Of a stretch of 64,000 nucleotides of DNA, positions 47,170 to 60,519 are shown piece by piece (position 1 is the first letter of the stretch; every line of letters begins with the position of its first letter). Both the position numbers and the translations under genes were made by a program. The notes below the pieces were generated by a model. That model made no database searches. It saw only the letters and a list, made by a program, of their open reading frames with translations, and had not been told where the DNA came from. This DNA is from Gorsachius magnificus (lineage: Eukaryota > Chordata > Aves > Pelecaniformes > Ardeidae): contig CM067086.1 in the NCBI GenBank assembly GCA_034008185.1, positions 30,215,007 through 30,279,006 of the forward strand, given 5' to 3'.

Positions 47170-48850
47170 GTCCCGCAGCCTCCTCTTCCTCGTGCTGCCA
47201 CCGCCAGCCCACGCTGGGGCAGCTGCCGTTCCTGCGAGGGGCTCTCCAGAAGCTGCCGGGGGCCCTGCTTGGGGAAAAGTCTCCACGCGTGCGCCAGCCA
47301 CACGTTTTGGGCAGGTACCTGCCCCTGAACTCTCCCTCACGGCAGGGTTTGCTTTCACGCTCCCGGCCACCCAGCTCCCCGCGCCCCAGAGCTTCGGAAT
47401 GGAAACCTCTGCCCTGCGGCCCTGCCTGCCCAGAACCTGCCACGCCGCGCTGACGGAAGGAGACCCACGGCAGAGCCAAACAGGAGGCAGGCGGCAAACA
47501 GCTCTGCGGAAGGCAGGTCCCCGCTTAGCGCATCAGTGGGAGCCGGCTGCAGGGTCTCCGGGAGCTGGGCGGGTTTCTGCCCTGACGCCCGCCGCGGCCC
47601 AGGCAGCAGCCGCCCGCCTTCCCGCCGCGCAACCCAACCCTTCGCCGCGTCAACGCAGCCTAACCCCGAGTGGGGAGGCGGGCCACCGCCGCAGCTGGCA
47701 CCCCCGGCAACCTATCCCGGCGCTCTGTTCCGACCATCTCAGCCAATCATAAGCGGCAGCAAAAGAGTGGGGGCGCTAAAGCCCCGGCGTGAATAAAACA
47801 CCCGGGACCCGTGGGCAGGGAGAGGCGGGGTCAGGAGTTTGACGAGCAGCTCCTCGCAGCAATCCAAGAGCCGGACGATGGGGCGGACGGCCAATGGACC
47901 GCCGGGATGGGCGTGGCGGGCGGCGGGGGCCAGGGTTGGAGGCGGCGGGCAGCAGGGGAGCGCGGTCGGGCTGGGCCGCGGTGCGGGGCGGGCCTGCCTT
48001 CGTCGCGGCAGGCGGGGCTGGAGCCGCGGGCGGGTGTGGGGGGGCGGGGGGGGGGGGGGGGAAGCCTGAGGGGGGCGGGGGGGGGGGGGGGGGGGGGCGG
48101 GGGGGGGGGGGCCCCGGGGCGGCCGGGGTGGGGTGGGGCGAGGGCCCGGCGCGGGGAGCCCGCGGGGGCGAAGGCCCTGCGGGGAGCACCGAGCCGCCGG
48201 CCGGGGGAGCGACCCCCGGGGCGCTGCCGCTTCCTGGTCTCCCTCTCCTGGGGCCGCCTGTGCCTGCGGTCTCTCCTAGGCCTTGAATCCCGGCCAGGTT
48301 TCCGTCGGAGGGTCCCTCCGGCGCGGCCGCTCCCGGGCCGGCTGTCGCCGTGCGCGGCGCTTTGTATCGTCCTCCCCGCCCCTGCGTGCGGCCGCGGGAG
48401 CGAGCGTGGGGCGCCGGGGCTCCGGGAAGTTTGGGCTTCCCCTGAATCCTCCGCCTCGTCTCAGCCGGGGCTGGGGCGCTGTGAAGTTTGGGAAGGCGTC
48501 GGGACGAGGCTCCGCGGCGGGGGCGCTGACGACCCGGTCTGGCGGCGGGAGGTACGCGGGGGGAAGGGCCCCCCGGTAAGCAGCGAACCTCGGTCTCTTT
48601 CCGCCCGGTTCGTGGCTTCGCCGGTCCCTCTCTGCGTGTGCGGTAGCCCGCCAGGCTGCACAAAGGAACAGGCGGTCGGCTTTGGCTCGTCCTGGGAGGC
48701 GCGGGAGGGACGGGCGAGCGGCACCGTGCTGGGCGGCGGGCGGTGGCTGCGGCGTGCCCGGAGGGCGCTGGCCGCGGGCGGGCATCGCTTCCCTCGGTTT
48801 TCAGTCGGTAACGAAGTGTTAAAGCGCAGCTTCTGCGTGGAATGCGCTTA
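47170..48850 (+). promoter_or_regulatory. NUMB: CpG island, presumed NUMB promoter and non-coding first exon
   Basis: The strongest CpG island of the window, divergent from RIOX1. In human the neighbour transcribed away from RIOX1 is NUMB, whose first exon is non-coding and whose first intron is long. Supporting sites: CCAAT boxes at 47745–47749 and 47891–47895, and good splice donors G|GTACGC (48552) and CG|GTAAGC (48576) on the plus strand. No conserved protein is encoded; the long frames here reflect composition. The identity rests on synteny, not on coding sequence. Confidence 0.55.
48030..48112 (+). repeat. G-rich homopolymer tract
   Basis: Nearly uninterrupted runs of G broken by single C or A bases. 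It has strong G-quadruplex potential on the plus strand, inside the CpG island. Such tracts are also prone to sequencing and assembly length errors. Confidence 0.85.
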
Positions 48851-51800
48851 ACTCCTTTTACTGCGCTCGGGGAGGTGAACGGTCTTCAAGGATGATACGA
48901 TGCACCCCTCGGAGGAGAGTTAATGTCTTGCGGCAGCTCCGGTCTACAACTCCTTCCGTCCAGTAGATTTATGTACCCTGCTCGCTAATGGCTTACGGAA
49001 TGATAAGGGAGCTTTTGGGGTTGATTTCTGTGTGCTAGGTGGTTGCCAGCGCTTCTCAATTCAGCTGTCCGGAGTAGGAGATGCTTCTAAACCGTTAACA
49101 GTGCCAGATTGCGCCGTCTGAAGGGTTTGGCTTTGCTTTGCCTTGTTTTGTATTTTTGATCTTCCTACCTCTCCGGATAGGCTCCCGAATGAGGAGAGTG
49201 GGTAAAATGGAAGGCACGGTCATTCCGTTTGGCTACAACGCTACTCTAGGTATGGCTTATAGCAAAAAGTGTAAATTTTTAAGTGGATTTCTGACTCATC
49301 AGTTCTATTTGATTTATTGATCTATGGTTACTGCTAAAACGGTCTTTATGATTATGCAGAAGTTAATAGTTACCGTAGAGAAACAGTATTGGTTTTCAGC
49401 TCATCAGTGTGCGTTTTCCATTTCTTCATCTCTTGGCAATTCTCTGTGGAAATGCTGCTTTTTTTTTTCCCTTAGCAAAAATCTTACAGAAGAAATAAAA
49501 AAAATGTGAGCAAAGTCCAAAAAAATGAATTTGAGATGTGTTCGTCCTCGCCTGTGATTCTTAAACTCTTTTGATAGCCTGAGTTATCCTTCAGTAAACT
49601 CTTTAATCTGTAATTGAATAAGGTGTTGGTTTTAAGCCTCAGTGAAAACTTGGATTTACAGAACCCTAAACATAACACATCAAAGAATTTTCTTCATAAA
49701 GTGTACATATGAAACGCAATTCAAATCAGCCATTTAAATCCTTATTAGCAGAAAATTTATTTTTCAGCCTGGGAATTGCTTTCCTGCGTTTATTACTTCT
49801 CTTAAATGTGTGGAAACTGAAGGTGCATGTAAACTAGACCGAGTAGACAAGTTTGTTTATCTTCTTACCCTGGCGTTGTGAAACCCTCTGATTTTCTTTT
49901 AGTAGCTGGCAGCATTATGCATTTAGGAAGAAGGAAAAAACCAACCAACAAGCCACGCTGGGCTCTTAAAACTCACAAGACTTCCAAGTATTACATTTTG
50001 CAGTTTGATATAGCTGCTTGGTGTCAGAATGATCTGTAAGTACTTTTCTTTCCTGCCACAATGAGCGTGGAGTGATAAAAACTTTCTAAAATGGCAGTGA
50101 AAATCCTTGCAAATGTGCTTGCCTCCCCAGAAATAGGGGCTATCAGGAAAATGTGGAGTTTTTATCGCGTGTTCATAAGAGCTTGTTAACAGCACCGTAC
50201 AGGATTCTTGAATTCCACCTATAGCTGTTTTCATTCTACTAGTAATATTGGTGGAGCTGCATAACATTGGAAAGAAACCCTAAATTGCCCTGATGCTATA
50301 GAAAAGTAAATCTTCTGCACTCTAGAAAAGATGTTTTACAGAATCTCTCTGGTAGGAGATTCTCATGGCAGCGTAATTACTGACCTTGGGGTCCTGTCCT
50401 ACCTATTCTGCTCATCTGACCCTCTGCTGACCTTGTTCTTTTTTTTGGGAAGGGGTCAAAGATTATTTATATTCTTAATTATTTTGGCAGCTTATCAAGC
50501 AAGCTTGGTTTAAACTAATGTGAAATCATGGCCTTAGTCTTGCTTTTGGCATTTATGTTGATCAGTGAACTTGTATTAAAATTACAGATTACTTGTTCAG
50601 TTCAGGGATCTCAATTTTAGTAAGTGACATTAGAGCATCTTGCTTTTCTTTTTCTGCAGAATACCAAGTGTAAACTTTGTCAAGCTAAGACTTAATGTGT
50701 CCTCTACAGTCATGTTACCGCATTACCACCAGAGCAGTTTTGATTTCTTTGGCAGTGCTTTCACCAAAAGGAGCTATTTTCCTGTCAGTCCTTCCTTCCT
50801 TCGCTGATCCAGCTGAAAACAGCTGTACAGAAAAATGTTGAGCTTCAGTTGGATCAACTGCCTAAGTGGGCTGATTTCATGGTTATGCAAATGTTACTGC
50901 TCACATAGGAGGGGGAGGCGGCTGCGACCACTCTTTTCTGAAGCCAGCTCTATTTTAGTTTTGCCTAAGCTTGTCAAGAAACTTGGCAGGTTAAACTGGG
51001 GCTGTGGTGGTCCTGCCTCCTCCTTGACAGTGAATCTTCCCCTGCTGGCTAGGAAGCCTTTGTGGCTGTGAGTTAAGCAAAGTCAGGGAGTTAATCAGGC
51101 TGGTAATTAATTGCTTTTTTGCTTTGTTGGATTTTGGCTGGATCATGTTTTGGAACTGGCTGACCATCCAGGTCAGGGGATGGGAATGGGACTTCCTGTC
51201 GAAGTGAATGAGATAAGGGGTGGGAGATATGGCCATAGTAGGTCTGTTTTAAAGTCCCTGGAGCTTTTCTAGAACCGTACCTTTCCATCAACGTGACCTG
51301 GGTTAACAAAGACCTATAGCAAACTGTTCTAAGCTGGCTTGGCTGATAAAACCTCCAATAAATTGGTGAGTGTTCTGCCATTTTTTTTTCTCAGCTGACA
51401 TGTTGATGTAGATGGTAATGGCGGCGAGTGGTGCGGATGAAGAGCCAGGGATGGGCTAAGTGCAGCAACCTCAGACTGGCCCAGCTGTGTCTGGAAGAGG
51501 AATTGTTCTCATCTTAATTGTGGGATCCATCAAATACCCATTTTGAGCTGATGTTTTTTACAGTATATAGTTAAAGCAGATATTGCATCAGAAAGAAAGA
51601 AAACTTTCATAACAAGCCATATCAAGACGACTGTTCCACTGTGCAGAAGGCAATGTTTTGAGTTTGGTTTTTTTTTTTCCTTGTCATTATTGACCAAGAC
51701 TCACAAGCATTAATAGGCTGCCATCAGTCTAGAAGCGTAAATGGCATCATGTAATGTGTAATTGCAATAACACATTCATCCAGAATCCTTTTAAGTGCGT

Positions 51801-54800
51801 TGTAGGAGATACCTCTATGAAAATTTGAGTTGTTTTGTTTAGCATTTGTCCTTAGAGAGTAACTCTTTGCAGAGTCCTGGTGTTCTGTAGTTATCAGATG
51901 TGACGGCTTAAAGATGTTTCTGGATGGTAATTTATATGTCTTCTGTTTCTGCAGAGCTGTGACTGAAAATGTGTCAGGACAAATGATTTGTGTGTTAGGA
52001 ACTGGCTGAAAGAGGAATAAGGATGCCAAAATGTAAAGGTGCTCTTGAGGAAAATGTGAAGCTGTTCATTTCAGAGTTTGGGGGTCAGAAACAAGCCCTT
52101 GGCTTCTAGTGCTGAATCTGTAGGATATGTGAGGTTTTGCTGGTGGGTTTTGATACTGAAGCCAGAACCAAAGTTATTAGCCTTCTAAGTGAAATTAGGG
52201 GTTTCGAATACAGTATATTAAGACTTGGACCAAACTATTTGGATTTTTTCTGGTTACCTTTCCTTTCCTAGGAAACAACAATCTGGAACTTCCTGGTGAA
52301 TTGGATTGTAAATGGTACTCTTAAATCTTTATGTGTACTTAGAGAGTGTTTTAATTGGAGCTCCTTTCTGTAGGTACGTACTTGGTCATTGGCCTGGGCT
52401 TCTTCACAGCGCACAGATCTGGGAGCTACAAGTACTACTGCAACTATTAAGAAAAAATATATACTGGTGCACTTGGCCAGAACCGCTCTTCCTGTATGCT
52501 AACTGTTCTTAACCTGGATGTGACCATTTTTAATCAGTTTATTTTTCTAGGGGAAAAACTCCGAACTTTAAGAGTCTCGCTTTCCTTCTACTTTTAATGT
52601 TGTTTAAACTTGATTAGTGCAGTTCAAGCCTGTGTTGAGACTCTGCTCTCGGCAGTGAACTGATTTCAGACTGTTAAAGCAGCTCATTTCTGTAATCCAG
52701 CAGGACTGAGGATACCTTGGCTTTTCCAAGGCTATGTGGTTTGCTGGTGGGCACCACTGAGCATGTAACTGCCCAGCTCTCCTGGTTACTGTTTGCCTTG
52801 CAAGTTGATGCTTAGTGGCTGTTCAGTGCTTGGGTCTTCAGTTAGCTGCTATCTTTGTGTGTTGACTTAAGATTTTGAGTGAGGATAGTCTGCTTTCAAA
52901 GGCATTAACTCATCAACTGCTGAAGTAAAAATCTGCAGAGACATGGGAATTTGCTTCCCGTATGGAGGAATGACACAAATAGAAACTTGGTTCACAATTG
53001 ATATAGGCCAGGTCTAACTTTTGTTTAGTAACTAATGGTAAAAGTGTTGAATTTGTATTTTTACTTTGTAGGCACAGTATGAGGGAAAAGCAAGTATGTT
53101 CCTTCCTTCTAAATGTATTTAAGAGTGATCTTCTAATTTCGTTCTTGGATTTTTTTTCTGGAACTCGGTAGCATGAGACCAGTTTATGTGAAGCAAATAG
53201 CCAAATACCGTAGTCCCGTGAAACTTAACTGCTGGCTTTGCTTTTTGCTCTAATATTTGTTTCTTACGCAAAGAAATAACCTAAATTCTGTGGAAAATAA
53301 TCAGCGGGTACTTTTTCTCATTAAAAGACAGTTGATACTCATTTTATTTTGACAGGTTGCTATAACTGCAGGGCTACAGAGCCATACAGGCTGTCCTCTG
53401 GGTGTTGTGGCTGGCTCACATCTCAGCAGTGGGACAGATAAATTTTGCAGCCTTTCCCTCTGCTTTACTAATACGCCTTTGTAAAGTATATACTTTTTTT
53501 TTTTTTTAAATAAGGTCGGCTATTTTACTGTCAAAGTCTACTTAACATGATCTTTCTGCTGACTATTTTTCATTTACCAAAATGAGATGTGATGCTATTT
53601 CCAAAAAGCCTGTGAGGCTTAATCTGGTCTAAAAAAGCCCAAGAAGGAATTTACCTGTTATTAAGGTGGTACTAGTGAAGGTTTAGTGCTTTGTGCTGGG
53701 CCAAGGTTCCTGTGCGGGTTCTTCCTTGTAGTCCTGATCAATGCTGACTCTGTGTTTCTGTTGGGTGCATCACCTTTCAGGTTGAAATGTGTATCACCTG
53801 TGCGTCAAATTCCCTAACCCAGCCTGAAAATATCATGTATGAGAATTAAAGTGTCTGGTTTAAGGTCTTGCCTGGACCAGGTTTTATAGAATTTGGTGGC
53901 TGTGATACTGGTTTCGCTTTTTGTATTTTAGCAGATATTTACTGATATAGCAGCATTTGGGGGTTCCTTTCCTTCCACTCTCCCCCAGTGAATTATCAGT
54001 AGTCTTGTTAATAGCTAGAATTAATTGTGCACTCTCTCATATTAACAGGCCTTGAACATTATCAGAGGTTAGTTTAATATTGTGTTCAATTTTGCTTGTG
54101 TCTATAAATTTTGGTATTTCTGCATAGGCTACAGTGTGTACATGGAGAACATCTCTTGTGTAACGTGCTCTTTCTTTAACTGGATTTGCATGGAGTGGCT
54201 TTGAAAGAGTGTCATGACATTTGTATACATATTTATATACACATTAGGATTACTTGCTCTTTTTTAAATGACATGCATTTGGTTTTCAGAGGCAATTTGT
54301 TTGTTTAAAGTGCCTCTCAACTGTGCCATGCACGGATTTTCCTGTGTAAAGGAAGTAGCCTGTAAAAAGCCACTCGGTCTTTGAGCAACTGGGCAGCCCT
54401 GCCTATTTCTCTTAGCTTGGTAGCAGAAAGCCGGCCTCGTTCAAGGGAATGAAGGACTGCCACTCAGTTGGCCTCTATCTTTTCGCCAGGATATTTACCG
54501 AAAGATTCTGTAAAATAATTGTTTTTATAACAACCTTTTCATAGGTGGTTTTTTTGTTTGTTCGTTTTGTTTTATTTTTTTTTTTTAATCTAAGCTGTGT
54601 CTTGGATTTACTGTGTGCAGCTGGCAAATAGAAGAGTCACTGAGTGCTCTGTCGAACTCTCTGGATGTGTTATGGTTAGGTGCATCATGCGCCATGGAAT
54701 ATGGATTGTTTATCATTTCATTTAAATGTCTGTAATAGCATTATGCAGCATTTTTTTTTTCTTCAGGTTTAATTTTGTCTGGGCAAATTCTGACCTGCTA

Positions 54801-57800
54801 GCTTAGATGGCCTAGAGACTCCTCCACCAGACTGTAATGAATGGGATGGAACTAAGTTAAGTCATTTCTGTGCTGCCCACAGGAATAGCAAGATAATCTT
54901 TAGGGTTTTTTTCTTAGCCTTTTACCAGCCTCTGAATACTTTGTGTCTTGGATTTTCATAAGGAACACTCAAAGTCTGTCAGCATTATCCTCCAAATAAG
55001 GTCACTGTTGTTTTTTCCTCAATACTGCAATACAAATATTCATAATTGTTCAAAGGCATTAAAGGAAAGCTTGTAAGATTGGCTTGGCAGAAACTTGAGC
55101 AGCCAAAATATATAAATATTTCTTTGCTGTCTAGCAAGGTAGGGCACACCCCTTTAAAGAGGTGTATGCATAGTACTATCTGAAAGTTTTCCTCATTTTT
55201 AAAAGTACAGAATGCATGCCTCAGAAATGACTCCTTATTGCTTAAATGCACAGTCTTAGCTGTTGATACAGACATAATACAGTTTCATCTCCATTACCTC
55301 ACATTTCAGACATGGTCCTGTACTTCGATTTTATTTTCAGTTGTAATCAGTTATTCTCTGTGTAATTAACTCTTGCTTTGGACTTAATTTACTTCGTGTG
55401 TAGGAGTTTGTTCTCAAGGTAGTCATATCCACATAGTGTTTAGTATCTTGCTCGTGCATGGACCAGCAACGTAACTGGGACTAGAAAAAGTCAATGTGGT
55501 TTTTCTGCCTACAGTATTTGTTGACTTTAAGCTAAGGGCCCAATTCTGCAAATCTTACAGAGTAAACAATATTCATCATTCAAGTGAAAAAAAAAAAAAA
55601 AGAATTTGTCTCTAACACATACTAATTTTATAACTGTTAAATTGCTATTCTAGTACTGTAGATGTAGTTCTTCCTTTCTTCTGAGGCAGGCAGTGCTAAG
55701 GTAGAAATACAGGTGCACCAAATACAGCGAGGTCCTGTGAATTTTTGAACTGCTATACTTGTTTTGAAAATCCTAAGGATGATAAGGAAGTTGATCAAAA
55801 TAATTATTTTTGAGGAAATCCAGGATGAAAATCTATACGAGTCTGTCTTAATTTCCTTATTCTTCAATTTCCTGTCTTAATTTCTTAATAACACACTGCA
55901 GTGCTTTGCTGTAAGTAAGTATAGTCACTTGGCTGGAAAAAAAAAAAAAGGGTTTCACAAAACAGCTTGCCTTCTGTTGGATGTTGCCTCTCACCTGCAG
56001 CATTTTGGTTGATTTGATAGTTCAGTACTCTCTTTCATCTCCTGCATTTCAGGAAAAAAAAAAAAGGTATTCAGATGTAAGAAACATTTTGGAAATGTGA
56101 GGTATTCTGGAATTGTCTGAGATGCTGGATCGTGACTTATCTCCAGTCTTGCCTGATGATGGCTAAGCTTTTTGCCCTTCTGAATTGCAGTTTAGCATCC
56201 TGGGACTGTTTGATTATACATTCCTTTTTTGAACTGAAAAAACGATAAAAACAATTTCTTTTTTCCAGGTTTGTTTTCAACAGGATCAGTTCCCTGTTTC
56301 TACTTCTGCTAGAGCTGGAGCTTTGGGTGGGGGAGAAAGAGCCAGAGGGGCTGTGCTGTTGCTAAAAGGAAGTGGCACGGATCCGGCGCATACAGCTAAT
56401 GAAACTGTGAGCTAGTACATTTTGGAAGTGGTCCTGCCTGCCTCCCTCACCCTCAAAAGGTCCTGCCTGAGGTGAAGATTATGCCTTCAGGAGCTCTTTC
56501 CCTGGAGTTTCTTCTAGATGCATAAATGATCTCTGCATAGGAGAGAGGCCGCCGATAATGTGGCACAGGTAATGATGGCTCCGTGCCTGTTCAGTAGAGG
56601 CATCTGTAGCTCTGGTTACATGAGCAGCCAACTGCTGATTGTCTTGCCATAGGATGTAGGTTTCGGAGATGGGAACACATCTCAAATCCATCAGTGACGG
56701 TAGATCTCCTGACTGCTACCACGTTCTCTGGCTGTCCGCTTCTAGTAGATGGCAAGATGTTACCTGAGCCAACTGGGTTTCACTCCTTGCCTTCGCCCTT
56801 GCTCCCCATATAGTGTATCACAATCCAGCGGCCAGCTGTAGTTCTGTCCCCTCACATAATAGCTCTAGAAGTAGGGATTTCTGCAAGGAAAGGCTGTGCA
56901 GCCCTCTAACTGCAAGTAAACAGCAGTAATGGAATGGATGTTTTGCTTTCTACAGCATTAGATCAAGTGAGAAATGGAACCAATTGGTGTGGGCAAAATG
57001 TAGGCAAATGCTAAAATGAATAATGAGGTGATTGTGAAGATACAGTTTATCTTGCTAATGATAATGTTACCTTCGGGGAAAAAAAATAGTCTCAAAATCT
57101 TCCTTGCTTCAGATTTTCTACAAAAAATGGAAAACTTAATTTCTTCTGTGGAGCTAGGCTATGGGGTTGGGTTTTTTTGACCCTTCACTTATTGTCTCTG
57201 GCTCCAGTTACATCTAAAAATGTACAAACGTGCTTATTCCAGTCTTCTTAATGTGGCTTTTACATAATTGATTGCTTATTGTTCAGTTTGCTGCTTCAGT
57301 TTTCGGTCTAGGTAAATTCTGCATAAGCTTCCTTTCTGCTTTCAAAGACGGTCTTTCAGCTTTCTAATGTGCATCTTTACTGTGAGATGTATCACATGTA
57401 TAAAAACTGATGAGTTGCAACTATGTTTGCCTTTATCTTCATGAAATTGCTAATGGTTTGTTGACTCATCTATTTGAGAGCATTATATCCGGTCTAGTTC
57501 TGTGCAGAGATACTGGATCAATCTACTGTAAATTGCTGTCCCAGTTTTTTCAGTGGAAAAGGGATTGGTATCTGCCAGTTTCACATCGTATCACCCCCAG
57601 ATCCTGAGGACTGCTGTTCTATGGTAGGTATAAAATGGCTATAGCCATAGTATTTTGAAATTCAGATTAGAATTAATTCCATCTTCCAGGACTTGCTTTT
57701 CGCCAGCAGTTCATGGTAGAAAATTGTGGTTTTGCACTGCACTATCCCTGGTTTACCGTGTGGTGCAGCATCTATAAGGCATGTATGGCTGGCAGGGCTC

Positions 57801-58250
57801 TAAACAATACTGGCTTAAAGCTGCAGGCCTAATTCTTGGGACGTTGTGTTTTCAGAAAGTGGGGAATTGCTTCTCTCAACAGCAATTTACATGGAACTGT
57901 GAATAGCCCTTCCACTCAGCACTTAATAGCTCTTGAGGTGTAAGCAAAGTAGTCTGTCCAATCCTGGTAATTCTTAGCTCTTGCTTCTTTTAGGCATGTC
58001 AGAATGACTGAAGACAGTTACTCGTTTAGGGAAGTAGCAAGGATGGTCCTAGGGTTTTTTTGTTTATTTTTTTTCTCAGAAGCACCACATTAGGTGTTTT
58101 CATCTTTTAGAAACAAATAGTAGTCACCATGTCAGGTGTCATTAATGAGTACTTATTTAGCTTCAATAGGCTGTTAAAAAAAAAAAAGTAACATTCCCCT
58201 AGTAATCCTGGTATGGAGTGTATAGACACGAATCTCATTTATGCTTAGGC

Positions 58251-58286
58251 GCTAAAGCAAGCCACATTGCTAAAGCAAGCCACATT
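58251..58286. repeat. 18-bp tandem duplication
   Basis: Two exact adjacent copies of GCTAAAGCAAGCCACATT. It looks like a simple local duplication. Confidence 0.9.
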
Positions 58287-60196
58287 GCTGTATTGAATTA
58301 GAAATTGCATAATTCTGTGTTTACTTTGGGGACTTTATTACCTGCTCTTTTAAGTTTGGAATTGGGTTTTTATTTTCCTGAAGATAGGAATTCATGTCCT
58401 CGTACCCCCCTCACAAGTCTTTAGTCACAATAACATTTGTAAAGGACTTAACCAAGAGAACTGTCATTAATGTATATTATTTTCTTACAGTTACAATTTC
58501 CTAATGGAGTTAGGATCATTTAAGTTCAGGCGCATGAAAAATGTGTGAGGCAGTTACTGTTTATTGTTTAGATTGTAACATATTTCATTTGTCTCAGTCT
58601 TGTCCAGAGCAAAATTAAGGAAGTTCTTCACATCCATTTAAGGTTTTTATGACTCATCTTTCTGGGAATAGGAATATCACTTACAGTTTCTGAAAGGCCA
58701 TCAGAATGGTTTAACGTGCTTAAAATTCTCCTTTATTTTGTAATAAGTCTATATCATTGTGTAGTGGTCTTTAAGCAGGTAGCAGAGTACTTCTTTAACT
58801 GTGACTAATGGAACACCTCAATATCAGAAATTCAGGTCAACAGGAAGGGGGAGAGGTAGGACAGTAGCAGATTGTATAATTCTGTGTTGATCAGTGAAAT
58901 AAATCCAATGTGTAGGACTCATTCAAAACAGAAATTTTGTGGTACACAGACAGTAAAGGATGTTGAAGAAAACTGCAAATTCTTTGCTGATTTTGCAAAC
59001 TCGAATGTTCCATGGTGTGACACAGGTATGTTGAAGAGGAAGCTGGTTGATGGATCCTCTCTCCTTTTTCTTTTTTTCTTTCTTTTTTTTTTTCCTCCTC
59101 TTATTTTCCTTAACCTTCTCCCATAGAGACTTCAAGGGGAAAGGTGCGGTTTCTTTTAGTGAGACACAAACTTGAGATCTGGCTTAATTTTTATTTTGTT
59201 CTACAGATCTATTTGCTAATAGGTTATTTGGGGTTAAATCCAGAAGACTTAAATTTTGCAACATTAACATGTAGGTTCTTGGCATGCCAGACTCAGGGCT
59301 GTGAATCATGTTTTGGTTCTCCTGTGCGGTACAGGGTGGAAAGTTAGGAATGCGAGAATGTCATTGGAAAGAAAGGGCATTTACTGCTCAGCATAGCAAA
59401 TAAAACACAGAGACGAGACTCTAGTCCTCTTACTTTCTAGGGTTAAGGTGCCACACTCTAAACTGCAAGATGCTTATAACCCTTGGGATTTATAGTTGTA
59501 AGCCTCTTTTGAAGTTTAAAACATTTCTGTGGTTCTTGGGTCATTCCTTCTAAAATACCACTGAAGGAGGTGGTAGATGTGCCTCTAGGCAGTGTTGTAA
59601 CATTCAGAGAAACAGCCCAGGGTGTGAGCTGTAAGTTCAAAAATTTATTTCCCAAGCAAGGCCTGTTCATTAACAAGTATTTTTGATTCTGGCAATGACA
59701 CTGCTGAGGATGTCTAAGGTGGCCCTGGATATCTCGTGTATTCTTAACCTGGCCCTTTGCTGCCACTGGAAGAAGCGGTCTTGTTGCCTATCATGTGCTT
59801 CTGCTGTGTCTTTTGTGTTTGACTCCTTTGGAAACCATAACTATTCAATGAAACCAGGAAAAAGTGAGTATTTTCTGCTGCTGTGACAAGCTGAATTGTC
59901 TCTGATGGTCTGGCAAATGCTGGTGTAAGGGAGAAAGGGAACTAGGGGGAGCAATGGGCAGTTGGAGTGGTACAGCCACCTCCTGAAACCTGGTCTTAAA
60001 TGTGAAGGGATTGTAGTTTACATCAGTTTAGGTTCTCCAGTGCAAGGAACAGAGAAGATCATTTGCAGCTAGTTAAACCTTGCTTGGATTTCCATGTGGA
60101 AGTGGCTTGCTGATGATTGTTGAGATGTGGGAGAGCAAAAAGGTTGTTTGTGTGGTTGGGGGGGGGGGGAAATTGCACAAAGTAGTAAACAAAAAA

Positions 60197-60202
60197 GGAG
60201 CT
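60197..60202. repeat. Target site duplication, left copy (GGAGCT)
   Basis: GGAGCT directly left of the LTR at 60203, repeated exactly directly to its right. Confidence 0.9.
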
Positions 60203-60513
60203 TGTCGTCGGAAGGGGAAGCCAGCCCGGATTAAACGATGGATCTCAATACGAGTATGGTCGTTCTCCTTTATTGCGCAGCTAACAAAAGCATATATAGG
60301 CCAAAAACCGTAACATACACACATGTCACACTGTGATTGGTAGAACACCGTTATGCACACACCTACATCACTACTGTGACTGGGACGGGTCATCTGTCCA
60401 GCGGAGGGGCTTCACCTTCTCTTCCGGTCATAGGTCCGCCCACATCCGCTTAAGAGCAGGGGCTGTTGAATGGGACTAAATCATGCCCATTCTCACTCAG
60501 CCACTCCTCTACA
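60203..60513 (-). mobile_element. Solo LTR with perfect 6-bp target duplication (class II ERV type)
   Basis: 311 bp. On the minus strand it runs from TGTAGAGGAGTGGC to TTCCGACGACA (TG...CA). It contains TATATA (60293–60298) about 20 bp ahead of AATAAA (60269–60274), a compact U3–R layout. It is flanked on both sides by GGAGCT (60197–60202 and 60514–60519). A 6-bp duplication is typical of alpha/beta-retroviral (ERVK-like) elements. The intact ends and duplication suggest a fairly young insertion reduced to a solo LTR by recombination. Confidence 0.88.
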
Positions 60514-60519
60514 GGAGCT
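60514..60519. repeat. Target site duplication, right copy (GGAGCT)
   Basis: Exact match to 60197–60202 across the LTR. Confidence 0.9.

Larger units (their letters stand above)
48851..60202. other. Presumed NUMB intron 1, left part; no exon recognised
   Basis: AT-rich with many short T and A runs. I looked for the conserved start of the NUMB phosphotyrosine-binding domain on the plus strand and did not find it, so coding exons should lie beyond the window. No tRNA, snoRNA or large transposon recognised. Confidence 0.5.

Noticed and set aside
47013..48851. Long frames (up to 346 residues) across the presumed NUMB CpG island
   Set aside because: They pass through the poly-G tract as poly-Gly or poly-Pro and show no conserved domain.
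51100..51390. Possible LTR end (ATAAAACCTCCAATAAATTG)
   Set aside because: A poly(A)-like signal alone; no matching terminal motif, duplication or second copy was seen.
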